A stretch of DNA of 33,177 nucleotides from JBFHQE01 sp041592335 (GTDB lineage: Bacteria > Pseudomonadota > Gammaproteobacteria > Thiohalobacterales > Thiohalobacteraceae). The notes beneath the pieces are model-generated. The model worked only from the letters and a program-made list of their open reading frames with translations, had not been told where the DNA came from and ran no database searches. The DNA is taken from contig JBFHQE010000025.1 of NCBI GenBank assembly GCA_041592335.1, forward strand, positions 1-33,177, written 5' to 3'. The position numbers and the translations under genes are program-made. This document shows, piece by piece, positions 23,547 to 30,454 of the stretch. Position 1 is the first letter of the stretch; every line of letters begins with the position of its first letter.

Positions 23547-23924
23547 CTAGTTGGGTTTGAGAAACTCGATGCGGGTTTCTTTCATGAAAGGTCTGTCGAA
23601 CACAAGGTCGAAATGCAGCCCCTGCTCGGTCGTTTTGACGTCTACCTGCTGCAACTCCGGCACGCGCTGCGCAAGGTAGGTACAGGTGGCTGCCGCCATG
23701 GTTTCGTTACCAGAAGCAACAGCCTGTGCCAGTTGCAGCGCCACGAATTGCGCGCGCTGCAGGGGATCAGGGTCCGCAATCGCTTTGCCATCCAGATTAA
23801 TCCCCGCGTTCATCTTGTGATCCATTTGATCAAGCGCCTGCAACTGATCGTGGGGCAGGCCTTTACCGCGATCATATTCCAGCTGGGACTCCCCGTTCAG
23901 GACAACATAAAGTATCTGACTCAT
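23547..23924 (-). CDS. Small hypothetical, paralogue of its downstream neighbour
   Basis: 125 residues from the ATG at 23924 (MSQILYVVLNGES), chosen because it lines up with MSNELNITMNGES of the paralogue; an ATG at 23936 would add four residues. Shared blocks are NGES, GLP..Q, QMDHKMNAGINLDGKAI, ADPDPLQRAQF and YLAQRVPELQQV. The C-terminus differs and is more basic. No signal, membrane helix or known motif. Its stop codon carries the ribosome site of the next gene. A terminator for the upstream CBS gene lies at 24017-24046, so this pair needs its own promoter in the AT-rich stretch near 23925-24015, where I see none with confidence. Confidence 0.8.
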   Translation of the reverse strand: MSQILYVVLNGESQLEYDRGKGLPHDQLQALDQMDHKMNAGINLDGKAIADPDPLQRAQFVALQLAQAVASGNETMAAATCTYLAQRVPELQQVDVKTTEQGLHFDLVFDRPFMKETRIEFLKPN

Positions 23925-24016
23925 TCGCCTAACCATTCAATAAATTTATCGAGGGCATTCTAACGGATACGGTCATTGATACCCACCACCCTAAACCCCC
24001 TTCCTTTCAGGGACAT

Positions 24017-24046
24017 AAAAAAACCGGTGGCCGAAGCCACCGGTTT
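24017..24046 (-). terminator. Intrinsic terminator with UUCG loop after the CBS gene
   Basis: Stem AAACCGGTGGC / GCCACCGGTTT (11 bp) closes a four-base loop that reads TTCG on the minus strand, an extra-stable tetraloop. It is followed on the minus strand by a T-run (complement of 24017-24020). Confidence 0.92.
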
Positions 24047-24063
24047 CTTCTCCTGCGATGCAG

Positions 24064-24522
24064 TTAATGGTGTTTACTTACCGCCTTCAGCGCCGACATG
24101 GCATCGTCATAGGAAAGCTGGGGCGATCCTTCGCCACGCCGTCCGCGTTCGGCCACCGCGACAATATCATCCACCGACAGCATGCCCTCGATCACACCCT
24201 GCTGGTTTACCACCGGCAGCCGTCGTACTTTTTCACGCAGCATAATATTGATTGCGGTCTGGATATCGTCACTGCTTCGACAACTGTATACCTTGCCACT
24301 ATTCATAAGATCGGAGCCATGCATTTCCCACAGGGATTTATGATTCAATGCACAGGCCATCGTAATATCCCGGTCCGTTACCATACCCACGGGTCGGCCA
24401 AGTTCATCGGTAATGGGAATGGAACCGCAATCCGCGTTCCACATCATTTGGGCGACCTGCTCCAGGTCGGCATCAGACTCACAACAGCTGACTGAAGTCG
24501 CCATGACATCTCTCACTTGCAT
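24064..24522 (-). CDS. CBS-domain pair protein
   Basis: 152 residues from the ATG at 24522, which has a GGAGGG ribosome site and lies downstream of the predicted transcription start; an upstream ATG at 24567 precedes that start and is rejected. Two CBS motifs are visible: VRDVMATSVSCCESDADLEQV...DELGRPVGMVTDRDI and SDLMNSGKVYSCRSSDDIQTA...NQQGVIEGMLSVDDIV. CBS pairs bind adenine nucleotides and act as energy or ligand sensors. No enzymatic domain is attached, so it probably regulates another protein. Single-gene unit with its own promoter and terminator. Confidence 0.92.
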   Translation of the reverse strand: MQVRDVMATSVSCCESDADLEQVAQMMWNADCGSIPITDELGRPVGMVTDRDITMACALNHKSLWEMHGSDLMNSGKVYSCRSSDDIQTAINIMLREKVRRLPVVNQQGVIEGMLSVDDIVAVAERGRRGEGSPQLSYDDAMSALKAVSKHH

Positions 24523-24562
24523 GACCGCTACCCTCCGCTTGATATCGCCATTGCCTATAAAA

Positions 24563-24590
24563 AACATAGATCGCGAAGCAGCCCTGTCAA
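24563..24590 (-). promoter_or_regulatory. Sigma-70-like promoter of the CBS gene
   Basis: Minus strand: perfect TTGACA (24585-24590), 16-base spacer, TATGTT (24563-24568). The predicted start near 24556 gives a leader of about 34 bases. Confidence 0.6.
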
Positions 24591-24632
24591 GCGTCTTCTA
24601 TCCGACTTATCAGTAAAATTTATTAACAAACG

Positions 24633-27074
24633 TTAAAGGCTAAGCTCCACCCTGGGAAGCGCATCCGCGCCAAACTCGATATTTGGCAGACAGGTAAAGA
24701 TCTGTTCCGGCTTGATGCCGTATTGCTCCACCAGCTGGCGTTTGACTTCAGCAGCACGCTGACCGGCAAGCTCTAGTAATGCGGCCTTTAACGCTTCATC
24801 AAGCACGGGTTTATCTGTAGCCTGCTGCGCCAGTAGCTGACGCTGCTCGTCCGTGAGATCCGCCAGTACGCCAATACCGCACACCTTGACCTGCATCCCC
24901 GGACGTTCCTGCAGCAACCCACCCAGCTTCGTCAGATAATCCAGCGATTCCGAAGACAGCGTTACATCTGCAGGCATAAACTCGATCGGCGCAAATTTCA
25001 CTTCACCGGCCCTGGAACCTACCGCCTCTCCCAGCATCAGCAAGGCACCATAGGGCTGCAAGGCATACTTCAGGTAGGTCATGGTGGTTTTCTTGAGGGC
25101 AGTGGCAATCGCCTTGTTCATGACATCTGAAATATCAAAATCCGGAGACTGCAAGTCCCCGGTAACCGGAATCTTCAGCCGGATATTGTCATCTCCATCA
25201 CGCAACATGGACAGGGCCGAATCCAGCGGCATCGACATCGAGGCTTCCATCTGTTGCGCACGGGTGTCGTCGGCGCGTTCTACTGCCAGCTGATTCAATA
25301 ACCACTCGGTATTGGCGTCCAGTTGTCCCTGGGTGACCTTCACATCCAGCGTACTGTCGAGCATACCGTGCGCCACCTGGTACCCGGTCGCGCTGGCCAG
25401 ATAGGACGACCAGGCATGCAGATCGATCTGTTTAATTTCGCTCTGCATTTCAAGATCCATTTTACTGCCGGGGTTACGCAGCTTGCCCTTGAAGTCCAGC
25501 TTACCGTAGTCACCCTGTTTCAGGGTCAGCGCAAAGGGTGACCAGTTACCCTTGTTTTCGGTTGCAATGTCCTTCACTTGCAGCTGTTCAACCAGCAGGG
25601 TGTTTTTTGCCGAAGGTGCAACCGAACGGTCGTCAAAGACGATGCGGTTATTACCCGTTAATTGAAACAGTCCGATTTCGACCGGCAAAGGCTTGCTCTC
25701 CGTTTCGCCAGTCTCCGGTTCATCGTTTTCCACCGCCACATACGGCAACTGCCAGTCACCCTGCTTGTCGCGCACAATCGCCAACGCCAGATCGGTCATG
25801 CTGGAATCCTGAATACTGAGTCCGGCAGACGAATACTGAAGTCCCGATAATTGCAATTGTTGCAGTGCCAGATCCGCGTCCGGGTACTGCTGCGTCACCA
25901 GCGCAATATTGGCAAGCGCAACTTTCTCCATGGAAACCTGCAAGCCGGGCTCAATCTTCATCCCCACAAGTTTCGCGCTCGCGATGCTCTGTTCATTCAG
26001 GGTATCTGCGACTCGCAGCTGTTTAAATGCCAATGCAGCGGCAGTACTTAAAGTGTCAGGATCGTTCAATACCGGCATGCGCAACTCGCCGTTCCAGTTT
26101 GCTTCCCCAGCCGTGACATCAAGTCCCTCCAGGACCGGTTGTAACTGTTGACTATTGAGACTCCCGTTAAGCTCCAGACTGCCCACGGCATCATCAACAG
26201 TCAGGCTCAAGTGGGTTTTTCCGGACCATGCGAGCGACTGGCTGGTCAGAATATCCGGTAGAGTAAAATCGGTTAGCGACAGATTGCCATCCTGATCAAG
26301 CTCAACACCTTGTTCTTTTACAAGCAGGCGCAATTGAGTGTCTCCCGCCAGCACGCCACGCAATTGCGCCATGCCTTCACCCATCAACGGCGCGAATCGG
26401 GACAGGTCCAGCCCGTCAAACTGCCAATGCCCCGCAATGACAGGCTGCTCGGCAAAGGCGGTAATATCCGTCTGCCATTTAACAGGGTCGTCATTGATGT
26501 CGCCGGTAAAATCGAGATGCATAGGCTGTTCGCTGGCGCTGGAATCCAGTGCCGAGAGTGCAAGCTGACGAATGTGCAGACCGGTATCCGTTTCAAACAG
26601 GCGCACGGGCACGCGCCAGTCCGTAAACTGCACACTGTCTACCTGAACAAACCAGGGCGCCGACACTGTTTCTTCCTGTTCAGGCGCGCTTGCCTCCGTC
26701 GCTTGCCAGATCATCAGTTCACCCAGCTGGATCTGCTGATCGTTGACTAACAGCGGTGTTGACGCCTGGGCCACTTGCAATGAGTTGATGTGAACACGCC
26801 GTGACCAGAGCGAGCGCCAGTGCCACTCCAGAGACAGCTGTTGAATGGATACCGGTTCGGCTTCCGGAAACTGGAAGGAAAACCCTTCAATGCCGAGTCG
26901 TCCCATAAAAGGATTTAAACGGACCTTGTGGATCTCCGCCTGCTCGGCGCCCTGCTCAAGCAGCCAGTTTTTCGCGTAGTATTTACCGATTTGCGGAAGC
27001 GCAAAGGTAACAAAGAGAATAAGAAAGACGACTATGGCCAGAAACCATAGCCCGGTTTTTTGCTTGGTGCTCAT
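24633..27074 (-). CDS. DUF748/AsmA-like envelope protein
   Basis: 813 residues with an N-terminal membrane anchor (about 8-28) and a long periplasmic part rich in beta strands, in the style of AsmA/YhdP/TamB-type proteins that bridge the envelope and are linked to lipid transport. The DUF748 character shows in an early block (AEIHKVRLNPFMGRLGIEGF), repeated strand motifs (DLSRFAPLMG), and a C-terminal segment FAPIEFMPADVTLSSESLDYL followed by an OmpA-like tail (RPGMQVKVCGIGVL, RAAEVKRQLVEQYGI). The ATG at 27074 has no clear ribosome site. A weak AT-rich hairpin after the stop (TTAAC-GTTT-GTTAA) is not a convincing terminator. The exact role is unknown. Confidence 0.88.
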   Translation of the reverse strand: MSTKQKTGLWFLAIVVFLILFVTFALPQIGKYYAKNWLLEQGAEQAEIHKVRLNPFMGRLGIEGFSFQFPEAEPVSIQQLSLEWHWRSLWSRRVHINSLQVAQASTPLLVNDQQIQLGELMIWQATEASAPEQEETVSAPWFVQVDSVQFTDWRVPVRLFETDTGLHIRQLALSALDSSASEQPMHLDFTGDINDDPVKWQTDITAFAEQPVIAGHWQFDGLDLSRFAPLMGEGMAQLRGVLAGDTQLRLLVKEQGVELDQDGNLSLTDFTLPDILTSQSLAWSGKTHLSLTVDDAVGSLELNGSLNSQQLQPVLEGLDVTAGEANWNGELRMPVLNDPDTLSTAAALAFKQLRVADTLNEQSIASAKLVGMKIEPGLQVSMEKVALANIALVTQQYPDADLALQQLQLSGLQYSSAGLSIQDSSMTDLALAIVRDKQGDWQLPYVAVENDEPETGETESKPLPVEIGLFQLTGNNRIVFDDRSVAPSAKNTLLVEQLQVKDIATENKGNWSPFALTLKQGDYGKLDFKGKLRNPGSKMDLEMQSEIKQIDLHAWSSYLASATGYQVAHGMLDSTLDVKVTQGQLDANTEWLLNQLAVERADDTRAQQMEASMSMPLDSALSMLRDGDDNIRLKIPVTGDLQSPDFDISDVMNKAIATALKKTTMTYLKYALQPYGALLMLGEAVGSRAGEVKFAPIEFMPADVTLSSESLDYLTKLGGLLQERPGMQVKVCGIGVLADLTDEQRQLLAQQATDKPVLDEALKAALLELAGQRAAEVKRQLVEQYGIKPEQIFTCLPNIEFGADALPRVELSL

Positions 27075-27153
27075 GACTGGGTGGCCCGGATTTCACTGTC
27101 GAGAATGAATTCCTATTCTACGCCACCCTGGCGCAGGTTTTCAGCTTCAGGTG

Positions 27154-27318
27154 CTAGAAGCCCTCGTCACCAAACACGTCATATAAATTCTGTCGCAGCT
27201 GTTCGGCTTCGCGGCGTTCCTCAATGCGACGGCGTGCAATCGCGCGGCGCAATGCTGTATCGGAAGCCCTGGCCTTGTGCTTTTTTGCCGGCGCTGAAGC
27301 TGAAACAGAGGTTGTCAT
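27154..27318 (-). CDS. PA3496-like small basic protein
   Basis: 54 residues from the ATG at 27318: a Ser/Ala/Lys-rich start, then an Arg-rich helix (RRAIARRRIEERREAEQLRQNLYDVFGDE). The RRRIEERRE...LR pattern and size resemble the PA3496-type small proteins of gammaproteobacteria, tentatively linked to envelope integrity. In-frame ATGs further upstream (27336 and 27372) would add residues without the pattern; the predicted transcription start near 27347 excludes the longest. No strong ribosome site is seen for any of them. Confidence 0.65.
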   Translation of the reverse strand: MTTSVSASAPAKKHKARASDTALRRAIARRRIEERREAEQLRQNLYDVFGDEGF

Positions 27319-27353
27319 GCGTTTAACTGGGCACATACTCGGTTCCCCATAAA

Positions 27354-27382
27354 ACAATATGGAAACAGCCATGTGTTCACAA
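27354..27382 (-). promoter_or_regulatory. Sigma-70-like promoter of the PA3496-like gene
   Basis: Minus strand: TTGTGA (27377-27382), 17-base spacer, TATTGT (27354-27359). Each box matches consensus at four of six positions. Between this site and 27458 there is a short AGCCT/AGGCT hairpin without a real T-run. Confidence 0.4.
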
Positions 27383-27458
27383 CCGGGTCATCCTGACCTT
27401 AATCCCTTAGCGGCAGGACGATTAATAGCCTTTAGGCTTGTTTAATAGCGTTTATGGG

Positions 27459-27917
27459 TCAGTCCTGGCGGGATCTTGTCCGGCGCTGGCGGCCGCGGGT
27501 TTGGGCGACGGAAGGCATGATGTCGGTGTAGGGGAAAGCGTCAACCGAACCGTACCTGGCTTCGGCTCGATTCAGGATTTCGAATGGATTTGGGGCATTC
27601 TCCGGACGAGATTCACCCATCAGGGCCTGTAACCCCAGAAAACCGCCGATCTGAACCCGGATTTCCTTGTTATGCGGGAGGGGGCCGTCGATGGTCGTAA
27701 GCTGTAACGCGAATCGCGCCTTGTTACGCAGCTGGTTGAGAAAACGGGTACAGCGATTTACAGCCGCCTCCGTCTGACAGCCCGCGCATTCCCTGTCCGC
27801 CAGAAAAATGCGTCGCATGTGACTGCAGTTCAAGCGGCGCGAATTCAGTGCTTTTTCATAGATACAGCGGATTTCATTTACAGATTGGTAAGTCGACCTG
27901 TACTCGTCTTCTTCCAT
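27459..27917 (-). CDS. Cysteine-containing hypothetical protein
   Basis: 152 residues, basic, no signal peptide or membrane helix. Cysteines at 18, 31, 44, 47 and 56 include a CAGC pair, compatible with a metal site or disulfides. The middle (LNQLRNKARFALQLTTIDGPLPHNKEIRVQIGGFLGLQALM) alternates helix and strand, and the C-terminus is Arg-rich (RGRQRRTRSRQD), which could bind nucleic acid. I do not recognise the family. It begins nine bases after the stop of the 79-residue gene, so the two probably form one unit. The ribosome site is poor. Confidence 0.7.
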   Translation of the reverse strand: MEEDEYRSTYQSVNEIRCIYEKALNSRRLNCSHMRRIFLADRECAGCQTEAAVNRCTRFLNQLRNKARFALQLTTIDGPLPHNKEIRVQIGGFLGLQALMGESRPENAPNPFEILNRAEARYGSVDAFPYTDIMPSVAQTRGRQRRTRSRQD

Positions 27918-27926
27918 GGTGGCAGG

Positions 27927-28166
27927 CTATTTTTCCCACTCCATGACAATGGGTTTTTCCCGCTTTTCCATCAGCCGCTCTTCGGCTTCGAGCTTCGAGC
28001 CGGCAAAAATAACCTTCACAATCACCTCGGAACCCTCACCCAGTTCGGCACGGCGCGCGCGGGCAAACTTCTTGGCATCCTGAAAGCCATCGAATTCCGT
28101 TTGGTAATCCAGATGTTTCACGATTCCGGTCGGGTCGCCGGAAATGTCGTATACGTAGTATGGCAT
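27927..28166 (-). CDS. Small conserved-looking hypothetical protein
   Basis: 79 residues: MPYYVYDI, then a helix containing FDGFQDAKKFARARRAEL and a strand EVIVKVIFAG, ending in a charged helix (EAEERLMEKREK). Compact alpha/beta pattern without signal or membrane segment. Such MPYYVY-type small proteins look familiar from sulfur-oxidising and related gammaproteobacteria, but I cannot attach a function. AAGG lies about 8 bases before the ATG, with AGGAG further out. First gene of a likely two-gene unit. The 28167-28393 interval before the divergent next gene contains AT-rich sequence but no promoter I can support. Confidence 0.75.
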   Translation of the reverse strand: MPYYVYDISGDPTGIVKHLDYQTEFDGFQDAKKFARARRAELGEGSEVIVKVIFAGSKLEAEERLMEKREKPIVMEWEK

Positions 28167-28393
28167 GGTCTTTACCTTAAACTCCTGCTACAGCTTGCGG
28201 CGCATAGTGTACCCCGGCAGCAGGGACTGGGCATTATTCCGTTTCGGATACAGGGATTATTGCTGCGAGCCGAATCCCCGGCTTTAATAAAAACAAGAAA
28301 TTAGAATGACCGTCCAGCGTCGCAGATAGCCTGCCGGGTTAACTGGCCTGGTTAATGTGGTAAGTTTCGCCCAACTTTTTCAGGACAACCATC

Positions 28394-28735
28394 ATGGACA
28401 ACAAACCCAGTATTCAGACCGCCATCCCCAAACAGCGTTACAAGCTCGGTGAATTCTCCATCATCCTGCTGGGCGATATAGAGACCACCGATGCCGCCAA
28501 CTATCGCTATATCACTGCCGTGATGCAGGAGGGCGATCCAGAGCCTGGCATCTATCTGACCTGCGAGAAACTCAAAGGCGGCGACCACGCGATGCGACTG
28601 GTCATGCGGGATGGTTCCGAAATCCTGGAGCATTCAGCCGAATGGTCCGATGCCGATGTATTCATCAAGGACTGCATCGACACCTTGCAGAAACTGCTCA
28701 ATCTTACCGATGAAGAACCCTTCAAACTGATGTAG
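28394..28735 (+). CDS. Small hypothetical protein coupled to the flavin reductase
   Basis: 113 residues, soluble, with a compact strand-rich pattern: YKLGEFSIILLGDIETTDAANYRYI, then a PGIYLTCEKL strand and a C-terminal acidic helix (DADVFIKDCIDTLQKLLNLTDEE). No recognised domain. AGGA lies about 8 bases before the ATG. Its TAG stop overlaps the AGGG ribosome site of the ferredoxin-reductase gene that follows, so the two are co-translated and probably work together, perhaps as partner or chaperone (inference). Confidence 0.8.
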   Translation: MDNKPSIQTAIPKQRYKLGEFSIILLGDIETTDAANYRYITAVMQEGDPEPGIYLTCEKLKGGDHAMRLVMRDGSEILEHSAEWSDADVFIKDCIDTLQKLLNLTDEEPFKLM

Positions 28736-28747
28736 GGACATGTGCCG

Positions 28748-29803
28748 ATGACCTTCAAGGTCCACCTGCTGCCATCCGATCACGAATTTACCGTCGAACC
28801 CGGCGACACCCTGCTGGAAGGCGCGCTACGTTCCGGCCTGAATGTACGCTACAACTGCAGCAGCGGCAGTTGCGGCGATTGCCGCGCACGCCTGGTTTCC
28901 GGGGAACTGGGTAACGTGCAGCATTTTGACTATGTCTTCAAGCGCGAAGAAAAAGCCGACAAACAGTTTCTGATGTGTCGCGCGGAAGCCGGCAGCGACC
29001 TTGTCATCGAAGCGGTCGAAGCAAGATCATCCGCCGATATTCCATTGCAGCAGATACAGACCCAGGTGGCCAAGCTCAAACTGCTATCGGACAACATCAT
29101 GTCATTGCAGTTGCGCACGCCGCGTTCCCAGACCCTGTGGTTCCTGGCCGGTCAACACGCCACACTGCATATCAAGGGGCTTAAGCCACGAAATAAATCC
29201 GTAGCCAGCTGCCCCTGCAACGGCATGCTGCTCGAATTTCATGTGCGACGCCGTCCCGGAGACGAATTTTCGGACTACGTGTTCGAAAAGATGAAACTCA
29301 AGGACAAGATCGCTATCGAAGGTCCGTTTGGCCATTTCACACTCGACGAGGAATCCGGGCGACCGATTATTTTTGTCGCTTTCGAAACCGGTTTTGCCCC
29401 GATCAAGAGCGTTATAGAACACGCCATATCGCTGGAAACAAACGTTCCCATACATCTGTACTGGGTGGCGCCGGATAACCAGGGTCATTACCTGGAGAAT
29501 GTGTGCCGTTCCTGGGAAACGGCGCTGGATGATTACCACTACTATCCGCTTGTCGGCAGCGGCGCAAACCCGGACTGGCGCCCCCCGGAAATTGTCGAGG
29601 ATATCGATGTGGCTCAATTGACCGACACCGAGCGCACCCTGCTGCATGCCGGCACCCGTATCGTGGCCGATTTTCCCGATCTGTCCGGCTTTGATGTCTA
29701 TGTGAATGGGCCCGAGAAAATGCTGTTGCCCATGGAAAAGCTGCTACTGAAACATGCGCTGCCGCGTGAACGGCTGTTCATCGATCATATCCAGCATTAC
29801 TAG
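28748..29803 (+). CDS. 2Fe-2S ferredoxin-flavin reductase with altered cofactor motifs
   Basis: 351 residues from the ATG at 28748 (a GTG at 28742 would add two). The N-terminal plant-type ferredoxin domain has Cys37, Cys42, Cys45 and Cys77 for a 2Fe-2S cluster. The rest has the ferredoxin-NADP-reductase fold (GQHATLHIKG, EGPFGHFTL, VIEHAISLETNVPIHLYWV), as in CDP-6-deoxy-glucoseen reductase and oxygenase reductases. The FAD motif usually RxYS is RNKS (148-151), and the pyridine nucleotide motif GGTG is FETG (212-215). YVNGPEKM replaces the usual YxCGPPxM. The flavin or NAD(P) sites may be altered or lost. The last four bases overlap the stop of the convergent DUF3301 gene. Confidence 0.88.
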   Translation: MTFKVHLLPSDHEFTVEPGDTLLEGALRSGLNVRYNCSSGSCGDCRARLVSGELGNVQHFDYVFKREEKADKQFLMCRAEAGSDLVIEAVEARSSADIPLQQIQTQVAKLKLLSDNIMSLQLRTPRSQTLWFLAGQHATLHIKGLKPRNKSVASCPCNGMLLEFHVRRRPGDEFSDYVFEKMKLKDKIAIEGPFGHFTLDEESGRPIIFVAFETGFAPIKSVIEHAISLETNVPIHLYWVAPDNQGHYLENVCRSWETALDDYHYYPLVGSGANPDWRPPEIVEDIDVAQLTDTERTLLHAGTRIVADFPDLSGFDVYVNGPEKMLLPMEKLLLKHALPRERLFIDHIQHY

Positions 29804-30096
29804 AGACCGACGCTCTCCACGCGATGGCCAATCAGCACGACAAACCCCTGCCGACGTGAAACACCATCCTGGGAATAGTCGAAGGTAAAGACGCGCATCA
29901 GCGTGATGCGCCCCTCGGCATTACGGCCCAGCTTGATTCGGCCCATGCTGACCGTGGCATCGAGCAACTGCAGACCCTGCCGGTTACAGGTATCCGCCGC
30001 GCTTTGCCTGGCAACATCGCGCGCCCTGAGACTGTCCAGCCAGAACCAGACCAGTGCAACGACCAACAACAGGGAAAGCAGCGAACCCTCAGGCAT
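29800..30096 (-). CDS. DUF3301 membrane-anchored protein
   Basis: 98 residues from the ATG at 30096 (a TTG one codon upstream is possible). One N-terminal membrane helix (LLSLLLVVALVWFWLDS) is followed by ARDVARQSAADTCNRQGLQLLDATVS and a strand-rich end containing FTFDYSQDGVSRRQGFVVL, the pattern of DUF3301 found in many gammaproteobacteria. Function unknown; the soluble part is cytoplasmic or periplasmic depending on insertion. The start overlaps the end of the YdcH-like gene by eight bases. The TAG stop shares a CTAG with the stop of the convergent reductase gene. Confidence 0.85.
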   Translation of the reverse strand: MPEGSLLSLLLVVALVWFWLDSLRARDVARQSAADTCNRQGLQLLDATVSMGRIKLGRNAEGRITLMRVFTFDYSQDGVSRRQGFVVLIGHRVESVGL

Positions 30097-30295
30097 CAAG
30101 ATCCGGAATAAGCGAGCTCTTGAGTGACTGGATCATATCCTTGATGAGCAGTTTGCGTTTTTTCATGCGACTCAACGCCAGCTGATCCATATCCGGGTCA
30201 TGCACCAGACGATTGATCGCCTCATCGAGATCCCCGTGTTCGAGCTTCAATTGCTCGATGCGCCGCAGGATTTCATCATTGTCCGGTTTATCCAT
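30089..30295 (-). CDS. YdcH-like (DUF465) small helical protein
   Basis: 68 residues from the ATG at 30295; a GTG two codons upstream (30301) is an alternative and sits nearer the AGGA ribosome site. Helix-turn-helix hairpin pattern with HGDLDEAINRLV and LSRMKKRKLLIKDMI is typical of the YdcH/DUF465 family. The role of the family is poorly defined. Overlaps the DUF3301 start by eight bases, so the two are translationally coupled. Divergent from ygiQ across about 150 bases. Confidence 0.85.
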   Translation of the reverse strand: MDKPDNDEILRRIEQLKLEHGDLDEAINRLVHDPDMDQLALSRMKKRKLLIKDMIQSLKSSLIPDLDA

Positions 30296-30389
30296 ACCCA
30301 CAAGTTCCTGATCACACGATCCAAGGCGTTCAATTTACCACATTAGCTTCGAGGAATAACGTTTTTCATTCAACGACTTGAATGGAAAT

Positions 30390-30398
30390 TGCTATAAT
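30390..30398 (+). promoter_or_regulatory. Extended -10 promoter of ygiQ
   Basis: TGC-TATAAT is a perfect extended -10 element. No good -35 is seen (TTCAAC at 18-base spacing). The predicted start near 30405 gives a leader of about 50 bases to the ATG at 30455. Confidence 0.6.
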
Positions 30399-30454
30399 CC
30401 CGGCAGTAACGGCGCATCATTCTCACTTTCAACCCGGCGAAGCTTGAGTCCCCT

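Noticed and set aside
24523..24567. Upstream ATG of the CBS gene
   Set aside because: It lies upstream of the transcription start implied by the TTGACA-N16-TATGTT promoter.
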